Made by a program: the position numbers and the translations under genes. A DNA stretch of 64,000 nt from Pseudodesulfovibrio thermohalotolerans (GTDB lineage: Bacteria; Desulfobacterota; Desulfovibrionia; Desulfovibrionales; Desulfovibrionaceae), in the NCBI RefSeq assembly GCF_021353295.2, contig NZ_CP120635.1:1791501-1855500 (forward strand), given 5' to 3'. Position 1 is the first letter of the stretch, and each line of letters opens with the position of its first letter. The notes beneath the pieces were generated by a model that saw only the letters and a program-made list of their open reading frames with translations, was not told the DNA's origin and ran no database searches. Below, one piece after another: positions 1 through 9,155 of this stretch.

Positions 1-1
1 G

Positions 2-1594
2 CCCATGGATCGGCTGGTTTGCGGCGACGTGGGCTTTGGCAAAACCGAGGTGGCCCTGCGCGCCGCGTTCCGTGCGGCCCAGGAAGGCCGTCAGACCGCG
101 TTGCTGTGCCCGACCACGGTTCTGGCCGAGCAGCATTATCAGACCTTCACCAAGCGTATGGAAGGATTCCCCGTGCGAGTGGGGCTGCTCAGCCGGTTCG
201 TTACCGCCAAGCGGCAGAAGACCGTGCTCGAAGCGGCGGCCAGGGGCGAGATAGACATTCTTATCGGCACGCACCGCATTTTGTCCAAGGATGTCGAACT
301 GCCCAACCTTGGATTGCTCGTCCTGGACGAGGAGCAGCGGTTCGGGGTCAAGCACAAGGAAAAACTCAAGCATTTCAGACAGAACATCGACGTCCTGACG
401 TTGACCGCCACGCCCATTCCGAGAACCCTGCAATTGTCGCTTTCAGGCATTCGCGGGCTGTCCGTCATTGAGACCCCGCCTGTCGACCGCAAGCCCGTGG
501 AGACGGGCATTATGGAGCGCGACGAACTGGAGCTCAAGGCGGTGCTGCGCCGGGAGCTGGATCGGGGCGGGCAGGTGTACTGGGTGTACAATCGGGTCAA
601 CGGCCTGGAGCGGGTGACCGAGTTCGTTCGCGGTCTTGTTCCGGACGCCAAGGTGGGTATGGCCCACGGCCGGATGAGCGAGAAGGCGCTGGAAGAAGCC
701 ATGCGCGACTTCTGGCACGGCGAGCTGGACGTGCTCGTCTGCACCGCCATCGTCGAGTCCGGGCTGGACTTCCCCAACGCCAATACCCTGATCGTGGACC
801 AGGCCCAGCTTTTCGGCCTGGGGCAGCTCTACCAGCTTCGGGGCAGGGTGGGGAGAAGCGAGCGGCAGGCCTATGCCTATTTCGTGGTTCCTTCCATAAA
901 GGATATTTCCGAAATCGTGCGCAAACGCTTGCGCATCATTCTGGACATGGATTATCTGGGGGCAGGATTCAAGGTGGCCATGGAGGACTTGCGCCTTCGA
1001 GGCGCAGGCAATATCCTGGGCGAGGCCCAGTCCGGGCAGATCGCCAAGATCGGTCTTGATCTCTTTCTCGAAATGCTTGAGGAAGAGGTCGCCCGTGTGC
1101 GCGGCGAGGAACACGCCCGGGCTTCGGAACCGGAGCTCAATTTCGTATTCGAGGCGCATATTCCCGGCGGATACATCCCGGATTCGCGGGAGCGGCTTCG
1201 CTATTACAGGGGCCTTTCCTCGGCCGCTTCCGATATGGAAATGCGTGAATACGAAGCCGAGATTCGCGATCGCTTCGGGCCGTTGCCCGAAGAACTGGAC
1301 GCTTTCTTCGGCGTGCTGCGGCTCAAGCGGACTTTGTCCCGGTTGCAGGCCGCGAGGGCGGAGCTGTATCCGGGCCGGGCGGTTATTACCTGGAAGGACA
1401 ACGCCATTGCGGTCAATCCCGAGAAGCTTATTCGTTGGGTCGGTGAGCGGGGGGAGACTGCCAGGCTCATTCCTCCGGCCAAGCTGGAAATCCGATATGA
1501 AGATGCGCCTTCCATGCGGGAGGCGCTGGAAACCGCCGCAGCGGATCTGGAAGGCATCCTCGATGTCAAAACCGTGCCGCCGAACGGCGGATAA
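2..1594 (+). CDS. mfd: Transcription-repair coupling factor Mfd, C-terminal part (cut by window start)
   Basis: Superfamily 2 DNA translocase that removes RNA polymerase stalled at DNA lesions and recruits the UvrABC excision machinery. The reading frame is open at the window edge, so the N-terminal UvrB-like and RNA polymerase-binding domains are missing. About 530 residues remain. They start at the Walker A motif GDVGFGKTE (visible residues 7-15), followed by the DEEQ box (108-111), TATPIPRT (134-141) and the arginine-finger motif QLRGRVGR near 277. The RecG-like translocation motif and the C-terminal autoinhibitory domain follow. The motif order and the DEEQ box distinguish it from RecG. 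The stop lies 3 bases before the next gene, so the two are probably cotranscribed. Confidence 0.96.
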   Translation, partial: PMDRLVCGDVGFGKTEVALRAAFRAAQEGRQTALLCPTTVLAEQHYQTFTKRMEGFPVRVGLLSRFVTAKRQKTVLEAAARGEIDILIGTHRILSKDVELPNLGLLVLDEEQRFGVKHKEKLKHFRQNIDVLTLTATPIPRTLQLSLSGIRGLSVIETPPVDRKPVETGIMERDELELKAVLRRELDRGGQVYWVYNRVNGLERVTEFVRGLVPDAKVGMAHGRMSEKALEEAMRDFWHGELDVLVCTAIVESGLDFPNANTLIVDQAQLFGLGQLYQLRGRVGRSERQAYAYFVVPSIKDISEIVRKRLRIILDMDYLGAGFKVAMEDLRLRGAGNILGEAQSGQIAKIGLDLFLEMLEEEVARVRGEEHARASEPELNFVFEAHIPGGYIPDSRERLRYYRGLSSAASDMEMREYEAEIRDRFGPLPEELDAFFGVLRLKRTLSRLQAARAELYPGRAVITWKDNAIAVNPEKLIRWVGERGETARLIPPAKLEIRYEDAPSMREALETAAADLEGILDVKTVPPNGG

Positions 1595-1597
1595 CGA

Positions 1598-2692
1598 GTG
1601 AAAATGAGACGTTATACAGCAGTCATTCTGTTTCTCTTCGCGGCCCTGCTGGCCGGTTGCGCGGGCGACGCGGACGATATGGGCATTGTGGCACGCGTCA
1701 ACGGCGCGCCCATTTACCTGAGTCAGCTTGAATTCCAGCACGATCAGTTCCAGGAGGACAACGTCGGGGCCTATGTGCCCAGCGTGGAAAAGCTGCGCAA
1801 TGAATACGGCGAAATTCTGTCCGATCTTATCGTTCAGGAACTGGTGGTCCAGGAACTGTCCGGCCGCGATCTGGCCGTGACCGATGAAGAGCTGCGCAAG
1901 GCCGAGGAGACGGTGCGCGCCGATTATCCGGAGGGTGCCTTCGAGCAGGTCCTTGTCGAGGAGTATATCGACCTCAAGTCCTGGCGGCAGCAGTTGCGCT
2001 ATTATCTCGCGCAGAAAAAGTTCTTTCAGCAGGTCCTTCGGCCTCAGATCAAGATCGATTACAAGGAAGCCGAGAAATACTACCGAGACCATATCTCCGA
2101 TTTTTACCTGCCCGAAAGCCTGCGTATTCTGGTGGTGCGCGGCCCGAGCCGGGAGCTGGTGGTCAAGGCCGTGGAGAAATATCTCAAGGATCACGATCAG
2201 ATGAATCTGGCCACTTCCTTTGGCGAGGTCGAGACCAGGGAGGTCATGGTCCGCGAGGGGCGGTTGTCCGCTCCGTGGCGCAACGCCCTCGCAGGGCTCA
2301 AGGCGGGGCAGGCGAGCGACGTGTTCACCGACCGTTTCGGTTTCGAGGCCCTGGTGCTGCTGGAACGCAGCGATGCCAAGGTGCTGCCCCCGGCCCAGGC
2401 TTATCCCCTGGTGGAAGAGGCTCTGCTTGAGAAGAAGCTGGAGAACGCCTTCGAGGAATGGCTTTCCGGCGTTCTTGCCAAGGCGGACATCGAGGTCAGC
2501 GGGCATCTTCTCGGATCCGCCGCGCAGTCTGAGAGCGGCGGGAGCGAAGGCCAGGATTTCGCTATCGTGGAACCGGAAGCCACTGTGGATCGGGATTTCG
2601 GGCAGACCATGCCGCAGGATGGCATGACCGATCAGGAACCGGCCGATGAAGCCATCCCCATGGATCAGGTCGGCACGGATACGGGCATCTGA
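1598..2692 (+). CDS. SurA-like / PpiC-type peptidyl-prolyl isomerase lipoprotein
   Basis: Predicted outer-membrane-biogenesis chaperone. The N-terminus is a lipoprotein signal with lipobox LLAGC, so the mature protein should be lipid-anchored. It is followed by a helical SurA_N-like region (about residues 30-170) and a degenerate parvulin-like region (about 170-290). The C-terminal 60 residues are acidic and of low complexity. Start may be GTG 1598 or ATG 1604, two codons later in frame; neither has a strong ribosome site, which fits translational coupling to mfd just upstream. It precedes a second, soluble SurA-like gene. The family assignment rests on the overall pattern of the chaperone half. 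The isomerase core lacks clear catalytic landmarks, so it may be a chaperone only. Confidence 0.8.
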   Translation: MKMRRYTAVILFLFAALLAGCAGDADDMGIVARVNGAPIYLSQLEFQHDQFQEDNVGAYVPSVEKLRNEYGEILSDLIVQELVVQELSGRDLAVTDEELRKAEETVRADYPEGAFEQVLVEEYIDLKSWRQQLRYYLAQKKFFQQVLRPQIKIDYKEAEKYYRDHISDFYLPESLRILVVRGPSRELVVKAVEKYLKDHDQMNLATSFGEVETREVMVREGRLSAPWRNALAGLKAGQASDVFTDRFGFEALVLLERSDAKVLPPAQAYPLVEEALLEKKLENAFEEWLSGVLAKADIEVSGHLLGSAAQSESGGSEGQDFAIVEPEATVDRDFGQTMPQDGMTDQEPADEAIPMDQVGTDTGI

Positions 2693-2786
2693 GCCCGTTC
2701 ATTGCATAGTCCGCACAAAGCGACTAGGATTCGACAACAATCCGCGGGAGACGGACGATTCTCCCCGCGATTCAAGGAGTGAATGC

Positions 2787-3758
2787 GTGGAAAAAGTCTT
2801 TTCCTTGTTCTTGGGAGCGATGCTCTTGGCGTGTCCTTTGACGGCCTGGGCCAAGGATGTGGTCGTGGACCGCATCTTGGTGAAGATCAACGACTCCATC
2901 GTGACCCAATATGATTTGGATCAGGAGTTGAAGCCTCTTTACAAGCAGATCAAAGACCGCCAGCTTTCCCCTCGGGAGCAGGCCCAGATGCAGGAAATGA
3001 AGAGAAAGGCTCTGGACGGCCTCGTCAACGACGTTCTCATCCAGCAGGAGGTGAACAAGTTTTCCATCCAGGTATCCGACGAAATCCTCGACAAGGAGAT
3101 CGAGCGGGTGCGGGATGAGCGCGGCCTTACTTTGGAGGAGTTTCAGGAAGTGGTGGCCCAGGACGGACTGTCCATGGAGGAATTCCGGGCGCGCCTGAAG
3201 AAGCTGCTCGAAAAACAGGAACTCATCGGCCACATGGTCACCAGCAAGGTTGTTGTCACGGATTCGGAAATCCAGGAAGCCTATGATGACCGGAAGGACG
3301 ACTATTCCATGGGCAAGATGGTCGAGTTGGCCATCATCCTTTTGCCGTCCGATGTGGCCGCCGCGGAAGTGAAGGAGCGGATCGCCAATGGCGAGATGAC
3401 GTTTCCCGAGGCTGTGGCCAAGTACAGCGTCGGCCCCGGCAAGGACTCCGGCGGTTCCATTGGAGATTTGAGCTGGGACGACCTTGCGGATGAATGGAAG
3501 GATTCCTTGCAGGGCGTGGCCCAGGGCGGCGTGAGCACGCCGTTGACCATTCAGGGACATGAGGCCCTGCTTTCCCCGGTCAAGATAGCCGAGGATCGCA
3601 TGGTCCCGCTTGAGGATGTCCGTAACGATCTTTTCAAGGAATTGATGCAGAAGAAACGGGAAACCTTGTTTACGGATTATTTCGAGAAATTGAAGAACAG
3701 CTCGGTCATCATTTACATGGATGATTCGTTGAAGCCCGATAATGGAGTAACCCAATGA
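2787..3758 (+). CDS. Periplasmic SurA-type peptidyl-prolyl cis-trans isomerase
   Basis: Periplasmic chaperone and prolyl isomerase for outer-membrane protein folding. I chose GTG 2787 because an AAGGAG ribosome site lies 8 bases upstream and because it puts a cleavable signal peptide (ending CPLTAWA-KD) at the N-terminus; the frame stays open further upstream without signal-like residues. The sequence then shows the SurA N-terminal helical domain with the typical NDSIVTQYDLDQ stretch, and one parvulin domain (about residues 170-270) with KYSVGPGKDSGGSIGDL, the classic rotamase core. Length is 323 aa, shorter than E. coli SurA (428) because only one parvulin domain is present. Its stop overlaps the next start as ATGA. 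Confidence 0.9.
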   Translation: MEKVFSLFLGAMLLACPLTAWAKDVVVDRILVKINDSIVTQYDLDQELKPLYKQIKDRQLSPREQAQMQEMKRKALDGLVNDVLIQQEVNKFSIQVSDEILDKEIERVRDERGLTLEEFQEVVAQDGLSMEEFRARLKKLLEKQELIGHMVTSKVVVTDSEIQEAYDDRKDDYSMGKMVELAIILLPSDVAAAEVKERIANGEMTFPEAVAKYSVGPGKDSGGSIGDLSWDDLADEWKDSLQGVAQGGVSTPLTIQGHEALLSPVKIAEDRMVPLEDVRNDLFKELMQKKRETLFTDYFEKLKNSSVIIYMDDSLKPDNGVTQ

Positions 3759-4783
3759 CATTTCAGGAACTAGGCGAAACATTGCAGCGCGAACGCGAGG
3801 CAAGGGGGCTGACCGTCAAGGCTGTCATGGACGCCACCAAGATCAGCCGCGTCGTCATCCTTGCCCTGGAAAGCGGCGACCGATCGGCTCTGCCGCACCC
3901 TGTGTATATCAAGGGATTCATCAAGAGCTACGCAAGGCTGCTGGAGCTCGACCCGGACGAACTGTGCATGGTCGTGGATCGCGAATATCAGTTGGAGCAA
4001 CCCTCTGCCGGGGACATCTCCTATGATGTCGAACCCAACGCGGAAAAGGCGTTCCAGGACAACGACGCGCCCGTTGGACGCCGCAGACGGTCCATATGGC
4101 CTACCATTCTGATCCTGTTGTCCCTGGCCGGGGCGGCGGGAATCTTGATGTTCAACTTGAATAAAAATGAAACGCCCGATGTCCCCGCGCCCGACACGGC
4201 CCCCGCAGGGGAAGCCGTTCAGCCTGCCGCGCCCGAAGGGATTGCGCCTGACGCGGTTGCGCCTGACGCGGTTGCGCCCGGAATCGCTCCTTCGGAGGAG
4301 CAGGGCGCGCCTGCCGTCGAGCCCGATCCCGGGCAGGACGGAACAGGCGAGGCGGAGCAGAGCCCGGCGGTCGAGTCCGCCGCGGCTCCTGCCGAGTCCG
4401 CTCCGGTTCCAGCCGGGGCGGAGTCCGTTTCGGACGCGCCTTCTCAAGGAGTGACGTCCACAGCCTCGGCCGCAGCCGAGGTTCCGGACGAGGATGCCGC
4501 CATTACCCAGGAAAGCGCGCCCGCCGAGCCTCGGTATGAGCACGTTCTGATTATCCGGGCCACCACCGACAAGGGGTGCTGGATCGGCGTGTGGCGCGGC
4601 GATGAAGGCAGAATGAATCGTGATTTCGTCCTGCGCAAGGGCGAGCCCCTGCGGTTGATGTTCAACAGCCCGCGCCGTATCCGCATCGGCAACGTTGCCG
4701 GTGTGACCGTGACCTACAACGGTCAGCCTTATTCCCTGGACGCCTCCAAGGGAAACATTCAGACCATCACTTTCGGCATGTAG
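3755..4783 (+). CDS. RodZ-like helix-turn-helix membrane protein
   Basis: Cell-shape protein of the RodZ type: a cytoplasmic helix-turn-helix domain that in E. coli contacts MreB, one membrane pass, and a periplasmic domain. Residues 1-85 form the HTH_25 domain (LGETLQREREARGLTVK). A single hydrophobic segment lies near residues 112-136, after the basic GRRRRS. The next 120 residues are rich in Ala, Pro and Glu and include short tandem repeats of the APDAV type. The C-terminal 75 residues match the DUF4115 domain. The start overlaps the upstream stop by four bases (ATGA), so translation is probably coupled to the SurA-like gene. Assignment is firm for domain order, less so for function. Confidence 0.85.
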   Translation: MTFQELGETLQREREARGLTVKAVMDATKISRVVILALESGDRSALPHPVYIKGFIKSYARLLELDPDELCMVVDREYQLEQPSAGDISYDVEPNAEKAFQDNDAPVGRRRRSIWPTILILLSLAGAAGILMFNLNKNETPDVPAPDTAPAGEAVQPAAPEGIAPDAVAPDAVAPGIAPSEEQGAPAVEPDPGQDGTGEAEQSPAVESAAAPAESAPVPAGAESVSDAPSQGVTSTASAAAEVPDEDAAITQESAPAEPRYEHVLIIRATTDKGCWIGVWRGDEGRMNRDFVLRKGEPLRLMFNSPRRIRIGNVAGVTVTYNGQPYSLDASKGNIQTITFGM

Positions 4784-4817
4784 CGGGGCCGTTTGGCCTA
4801 TCGCGCGGATTGACGGC

Positions 4818-5576
4818 ATGAGCGCCACCGAGAAAGCCCTTGTACTCAAGACCGGGCGTTTCCGGGAGGCCGACGTCTGGGTCCGGATGCTGACCCCGTC
4901 ACGCGGGGTGTTCAACGGATTTGCCTTCGGCGGCAGCCGAAGCCGCCGCCGCTTCGTCGGCTGCCTCGATCCTCTGAGCCACGTCCTCTTCACCTTCGGA
5001 ACCAACAAGACCGGCACGTATACGGTCCTCGAAGAGGGAACCCTGCTGCACAATTTTCCCGGGGTCCGCCGCGATCCCGTGCGGACCGGCCTTGCCGTCA
5101 ACTGCGTGAAATTCGTGGAAGCGGTGGAGATAGACCCGTCCGACGCCAAACCGGCCTATGAACTCCTCCTGGAGACCCTGCACATGCTTGAGGCGGGCGG
5201 TGGTAGCAGCGACTTCACGCCGTGGCTGTTCCGGGCCAAATTGGCCTTCGACATGGGGTTCACTCCCGACTTTCTTGCTTGCGGTGTTTGCGGCCGGCCC
5301 CTGTCCTGCGAGTGCGGCCATCGGTTCGGCGTGGAGCGGGGACAAGTGGCCTGCCGGGCTTGTCTTTCGGACGGGAAACCGTTAGAGGGACTTGCTCGGC
5401 CGATTTCCGCAGGCGTTTTGCGCGCTCTGGATTGGATTCAGCATAGCAGGCCGTCGGACTGGGCCACGGTGACCATGGACAATGAAGTCCGTCGCCAGGC
5501 CAGTCAATTGATCGAACTTTTCGTCGCTTACCACCTGGGCCTGTCCTGGGAGGGCGGCATGTATAAAAAGGTATGA
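4818..5576 (+). CDS. recO: DNA repair protein RecO
   Basis: RecO loads RecA with RecR in the RecF recombination pathway. The N-terminal OB-fold begins [20 protein letters not shown], typical for the family (it handles single-strand DNA and SSB). The C-terminal helical domain carries a cysteine-rich zinc site, [13 protein letters not shown] followed by CRAC, around residues 156-185. Length is 252 aa, normal for RecO. The stop lies 13 bases before the glyQ start, and glyQ uses the end of this gene for its ribosome site, so they probably share a transcript. Confidence 0.92.
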   Translation: MSATEKALVLKTGRFREADVWVRMLTPSRGVFNGFAFGGSRSRRRFVGCLDPLSHVLFTFGTNKTGTYTVLEEGTLLHNFPGVRRDPVRTGLAVNCVKFVEAVEIDPSDAKPAYELLLETLHMLEAGGGSSDFTPWLFRAKLAFDMGFTPDFLACGVCGRPLSCECGHRFGVERGQVACRACLSDGKPLEGLARPISAGVLRALDWIQHSRPSDWATVTMDNEVRRQASQLIELFVAYHLGLSWEGGMYKKV

Positions 5577-5589
5577 GTTGGAGCAAACG

Positions 5590-6459
5590 ATGAATTTTCA
5601 GGATGTAATACTGAAATTGCAGGCGTTCTGGGCGGGTTACGGGTGTGCCGTGGTCCAGCCTATGGACATCGAATGCGGTGCCGGGACGTTCAATCCCTCC
5701 ACCTTTTTCCGGGTCATCGGCCCCGAGCCGTGGAAGACCGCCTATGTGGAGCCTTCCCGCCGTCCCACGGATGGCCGTTACGGCGAGAACCCCAACCGGC
5801 TGCAGCACTACTACCAGTTTCAGGTCATTCTGAAACCGTCTCCCGACAACGTCCAGGAGCTCTACCTGGAGTCCCTCGCCGCGCTCGGTATCGATGCGGC
5901 CGCCCACGACATCCGTTTCGTGGAGGACGATTGGGAGTCGCCCACACTGGGTGCCTGGGGGCTTGGCTGGGAAGTCTGGCTCAACGGCATGGAGGTCACT
6001 CAGTTCACTTACTTCCAGCAGGTGGGCGGTATCGATCTCAAGCCTGTGTCCGTGGAGCTGACCTACGGGCTTGAACGCATTTCCATGTACCTTCAGGAGA
6101 AGGAGTCGGTCTACGACCTCAAGTGGAACGACGAGATCACCTACGGCAACGTCTTCCACCAAAACGAGGTGGAAATGTCCAAGTACAACTTCGAGCTGTC
6201 CAACGCGGATATGCTTTTCGACCTCTTCAACAAGTTCGAGGGCGAATGCCTGAAGCTGTGCGAGGCCGGGCTCCCCTGGCCCGCCTACGACTACTGCCTG
6301 AAGTGTTCCCATTCCTTCAACCTGCTGGACGCCCGCGGGGCTATCTCCATCACCGAGCGCGCCACCTACATCGGCCGTGTGCGCAACCTGGCCTCGAAGA
6401 TCGCCAGGCTTTACGCCGACCAGCGGGAAGAGATGGGCTACCCCATGCTCAAGAAGTAA
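5590..6459 (+). CDS. glyQ: Glycine--tRNA ligase alpha subunit
   Basis: Catalytic subunit of the bacterial alpha2beta2 glycyl-tRNA synthetase, which charges tRNA-Gly with glycine using ATP. The protein starts [20 protein letters not shown] and contains the well conserved [20 protein letters not shown] region of the class II core (about residues 46-66). Length is 289 aa, as usual. I prefer ATG 5590 over the in-frame TTG at 5578 because GGAG at 5580-5583 serves as its ribosome site and the homologous N-terminus starts here. It is followed 42 bases later by glyS, the standard arrangement. Confidence 0.96.
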   Translation: MNFQDVILKLQAFWAGYGCAVVQPMDIECGAGTFNPSTFFRVIGPEPWKTAYVEPSRRPTDGRYGENPNRLQHYYQFQVILKPSPDNVQELYLESLAALGIDAAAHDIRFVEDDWESPTLGAWGLGWEVWLNGMEVTQFTYFQQVGGIDLKPVSVELTYGLERISMYLQEKESVYDLKWNDEITYGNVFHQNEVEMSKYNFELSNADMLFDLFNKFEGECLKLCEAGLPWPAYDYCLKCSHSFNLLDARGAISITERATYIGRVRNLASKIARLYADQREEMGYPMLKK

Positions 6460-6501
6460 GCGACGCCGTCGTCACGAAATAGATTACACAAGAGAAGTAC
6501 A

Positions 6502-8610
6502 ATGGCCGAATTCATTCTGGAAATCGGAACCGAGGAAATGCCCGCCCGCTTCGTCCCCAAGTTGGCGGCCGAGCTGAAGGAGGCCTTCGCCAAGGCCCTG
6601 ACCGAGTCCATGGTCGAGAACGATGGCGTCAGATGCTATGCGACTCCGCGCCGCATCGTCGCTCATGTGCCCTCCCTGGCCTTGACCCAGTTGCAGGAGG
6701 AGGAAACCGTCACCGGGCCTCCGGTGCGCATCGCCTATGACGACGGCGGCAACCTGACCAAGGCGGGGCAGGGCTTCGCCAAGACCCAGGGCGTGTCCGA
6801 GGACGCGCTGTTTAAGATGGAAACGGGCAAGGGAGAGTACCTGGCGGTCAAGAAGACCGTGGGCGGCGGGAAGACTGCCGATATTCTGCCCGGGGTTTGC
6901 ATCAAGAGCATCGAGTCCCTGTCTTTTCCCAAGAAGATGCACTGGGGCGCGTATGATTTCACGTTCGGCCGTCCCTTGCGGTGGCTGTTGGCGCTGCTCG
7001 ACTCCGACGTGATCGATTTCGCTGTGGAGAATCTGACCTCGGGCCGCGAGACGCGCGGACACCGGGTCATGGGCCCCGGTCCGTTTTCCGTGGACTCCGC
7101 GTCCGACTATTTTTCCATTGTCCGCGACCAGTGCAAGGTGGTCATCGATCCGGTCGAGCGCCGGGAGACCATCGTGGCCGAGGGCAACCGGCTGGCCGAA
7201 GCCCTCGGTGGCAAGATCGTCTGGAATGACGGCTTGCTGGACGAGGTGGCCAACCTGGTGGAATACCCCAAGCCGCTCATCGGCGACATCGATCCGCTTT
7301 ACCTGGAGCTGCCGCGCGAGGTCCTGCTGACTTCCATGCAGTCGCATCAGAAGAGCTTCGGCGTCGAAGGGGCGGACGGCAAGCTGATGCCGCATTTCCT
7401 GACCACCCTGAACCTGGAGCCCCTGGATGTTGCCCTGGTCAAGAAGGGGTGGGAGCGGGTCCTTAAGGCACGTCTTGAAGACGCCCGTTTCTTCTGGGAG
7501 GCGGACTGCAAGGTCGAGTTCGGCACTTGGCTCGACAAGCTGGAGAACGTTGTCTTCCTCGGCCCGCTCGGCTCCGTGGGCGACAAGTCCCGGCGTATCG
7601 AGATATTGTGCCGCAAGCTGGCTGAGGCCCTGGACGAGTCCCAGTCCATACTGCCCGCCGAGATAGGCAAGTATGCCCAGGCTGGCCGGTTGGCCAAGGC
7701 GGACCTCGTGTCCGAGATGGTCAACGAGTTCGATAGCTTGCAAGGCAAGATGGGTGGTATCTACGCCGAACGCGCGGGCCTCGGAGAGATCATTTCCAAG
7801 GGCATATACGAACAATATCTGCCTGCCGGTCCCGATACCCCGGTTCCGTCCAGCCTGTCCGGCGCGCTGGTTTCCATGGCCGACAAGGCCGATACCCTGG
7901 CCGGTTGTTTCGGCCTGGGCAAGGTTCCCACCGGAGCCAACGATCCGTACGCTCTTCGCCGCTGTGCGCTGGGTATCGCCCGGATTATCATGGAGCACGG
8001 CCTCGACGTGAACCTGGAGACTTTCCTCAAGTCCGCTCAGGAGGCGTACTCCGACGTGAAGTGGAAGGTGGAGCAGGGGGAGGCGCTGACCAAGCTGATG
8101 GATTTCTTCGGCCAGCGTCTGCGTGCCTTGTTTACCGGACACGGATTCGAGACCCGTGTGGCCGACGCCGCCCTGGGGGCCGGATTCACGGATATTCGCA
8201 CCCTCAAGGCCCGGCTCGAAGCTCTTGCCGAGTTCAGCCGGTCCACCGATTTCGAACGGTCTGTCCTGACCTTTAAGCGCGCCGCCAACATCATCCGCAA
8301 GCAGGGTGACGAGGCGGGGCAGGTCCTGACCGGCTGCTACGATCCGGATTTGTTCGAGGACGAGCATGAGAAGGCCTTCGGCAGCAAGCTTGATGAAGTG
8401 GCTCCGCGGTTCGACGATCTTTGGGAAAGCGACGACTTCGAGGGATTGTTCGGCCTGCTCGGCGAGCTGCGCCCGACCGTGGACGGCTTTTTCGATAACG
8501 TCATGGTCATGTGCGATGCCGCGGACGTCCGCCTGAACAGGCTGAATCTGCTCAAGGCATTGGTGGACCGTCTGGCGCGGCTGGCCGACTTCAATGCGCT
8601 CCAGGTTTAA
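6502..8610 (+). CDS. glyS: Glycine--tRNA ligase beta subunit
   Basis: Beta subunit of the heterotetrameric glycyl-tRNA synthetase, needed for tRNA binding and full activity. It opens with the conserved LEIGTEEMPARF and has the HD-like core and C-terminal anticodon-binding DALR-type region (about residues 590-700). At 702 aa it is full length. An in-frame ATG at 6502 preceded by AGAGAAG serves as start. It is the last gene before a separate promoter drives rpsT, although read-through is possible because no terminator hairpin lies between them. Confidence 0.96.
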   Translation: MAEFILEIGTEEMPARFVPKLAAELKEAFAKALTESMVENDGVRCYATPRRIVAHVPSLALTQLQEEETVTGPPVRIAYDDGGNLTKAGQGFAKTQGVSEDALFKMETGKGEYLAVKKTVGGGKTADILPGVCIKSIESLSFPKKMHWGAYDFTFGRPLRWLLALLDSDVIDFAVENLTSGRETRGHRVMGPGPFSVDSASDYFSIVRDQCKVVIDPVERRETIVAEGNRLAEALGGKIVWNDGLLDEVANLVEYPKPLIGDIDPLYLELPREVLLTSMQSHQKSFGVEGADGKLMPHFLTTLNLEPLDVALVKKGWERVLKARLEDARFFWEADCKVEFGTWLDKLENVVFLGPLGSVGDKSRRIEILCRKLAEALDESQSILPAEIGKYAQAGRLAKADLVSEMVNEFDSLQGKMGGIYAERAGLGEIISKGIYEQYLPAGPDTPVPSSLSGALVSMADKADTLAGCFGLGKVPTGANDPYALRRCALGIARIIMEHGLDVNLETFLKSAQEAYSDVKWKVEQGEALTKLMDFFGQRLRALFTGHGFETRVADAALGAGFTDIRTLKARLEALAEFSRSTDFERSVLTFKRAANIIRKQGDEAGQVLTGCYDPDLFEDEHEKAFGSKLDEVAPRFDDLWESDDFEGLFGLLGELRPTVDGFFDNVMVMCDAADVRLNRLNLLKALVDRLARLADFNALQV

Positions 8611-8628
8611 ACTGGAACGAGAAAAGGC

Positions 8629-8656
8629 TTGACATCGCGCCTGGAGTCCATATAAA
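8629..8656 (+). promoter_or_regulatory. Sigma-70-type promoter for rpsT
   Basis: A perfect -35 box TTGACA (8629-8634) and a TATAAA -10 box (8651-8656) are separated by 16 bases. The predicted start of transcription, near 8663, leaves a leader of roughly 70 bases ahead of rpsT. It lies 18 bases past the glyS stop. This is the cleanest housekeeping promoter in the window. Confidence 0.7.
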
Positions 8657-8730
8657 AGACCCTCCCTTCGGGAAGAATTGCAAAACATACGCTTTTTAAT
8701 GCGATAATAAATCGATCAGGAGAAATTACC

Positions 8731-8997
8731 TTGGCCAATCACAAATCTGCCCTGAAAAGGCATCGTCAGAGCTTGAAGCGTCGCGCCCGCAACCGTATTT
8801 CCAAGACCCGCATCAAGAACACCGTCAAGGCTGTTCGTCTTGCCATCGAGGAGAAGGATTCCGCCAAGGCCCTTGAGGCCCTGAAGGAAGCCAGCTCCAT
8901 CCTGGACCGCGCCGCTCGCAAGAACGTGATTCACTCGCGTCAGGCTCAGCGCCGCATCTCCCGGCTGCAGGCTGCGATCAACCAGATCGCGGAATAG
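8731..8997 (+). CDS. rpsT: 30S ribosomal protein S20
   Basis: Primary binder of 16S rRNA in the small ribosomal subunit. The 88-residue basic protein begins ANHKSALKRHRQSLKRRARN, the S20 signature. The start codon is TTG at 8731, preceded by AGGAGA at 8718-8723; no ATG or GTG would give this N-terminus. E. coli rpsT also uses UUG, where it matters for autoregulation (established knowledge). It has its own promoter upstream and a strong terminator downstream, so it is likely a one-gene unit. Confidence 0.98.
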   Translation: MANHKSALKRHRQSLKRRARNRISKTRIKNTVKAVRLAIEEKDSAKALEALKEASSILDRAARKNVIHSRQAQRRISRLQAAINQIAE

Positions 8998-9020
8998 TTT
9001 ATTACGCACTGACCTCTTTT

Positions 9021-9052
9021 GCCCGCCGCACTTCATGTGCGGCGGGCTTTTT
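9021..9052 (+). terminator. Rho-independent terminator after rpsT
   Basis: An 11-bp GC-rich stem (9021-9031 with 9037-9047), a five-base loop and a run of five T. It closes the rpsT transcript 23 bases past its stop. Confidence 0.9.
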
Positions 9053-9155
9053 GCGTTGTGCGGGGCATAGACACGGTCTAAACGCCATTGTGTCTTGATG
9101 AACACAGTAGATGATGCTAGTGTGGATCACATTTTACTACACTAAGGAGTTGATT

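Noticed and set aside
443..2506. Long minus-strand open frame (about 690 codons) opposite mfd and the SurA-like lipoprotein gene
   Set aside because: It mirrors codon structure of strongly supported genes on the other strand, has no recognised domains and no ribosome site; a GC-rich shadow.
4240..4290. Short tandem repeat in the RodZ-like gene as a phase-variable tract
   Set aside because: Only two or three in-frame copies in a Pro/Ala linker; no length that would shift the frame.
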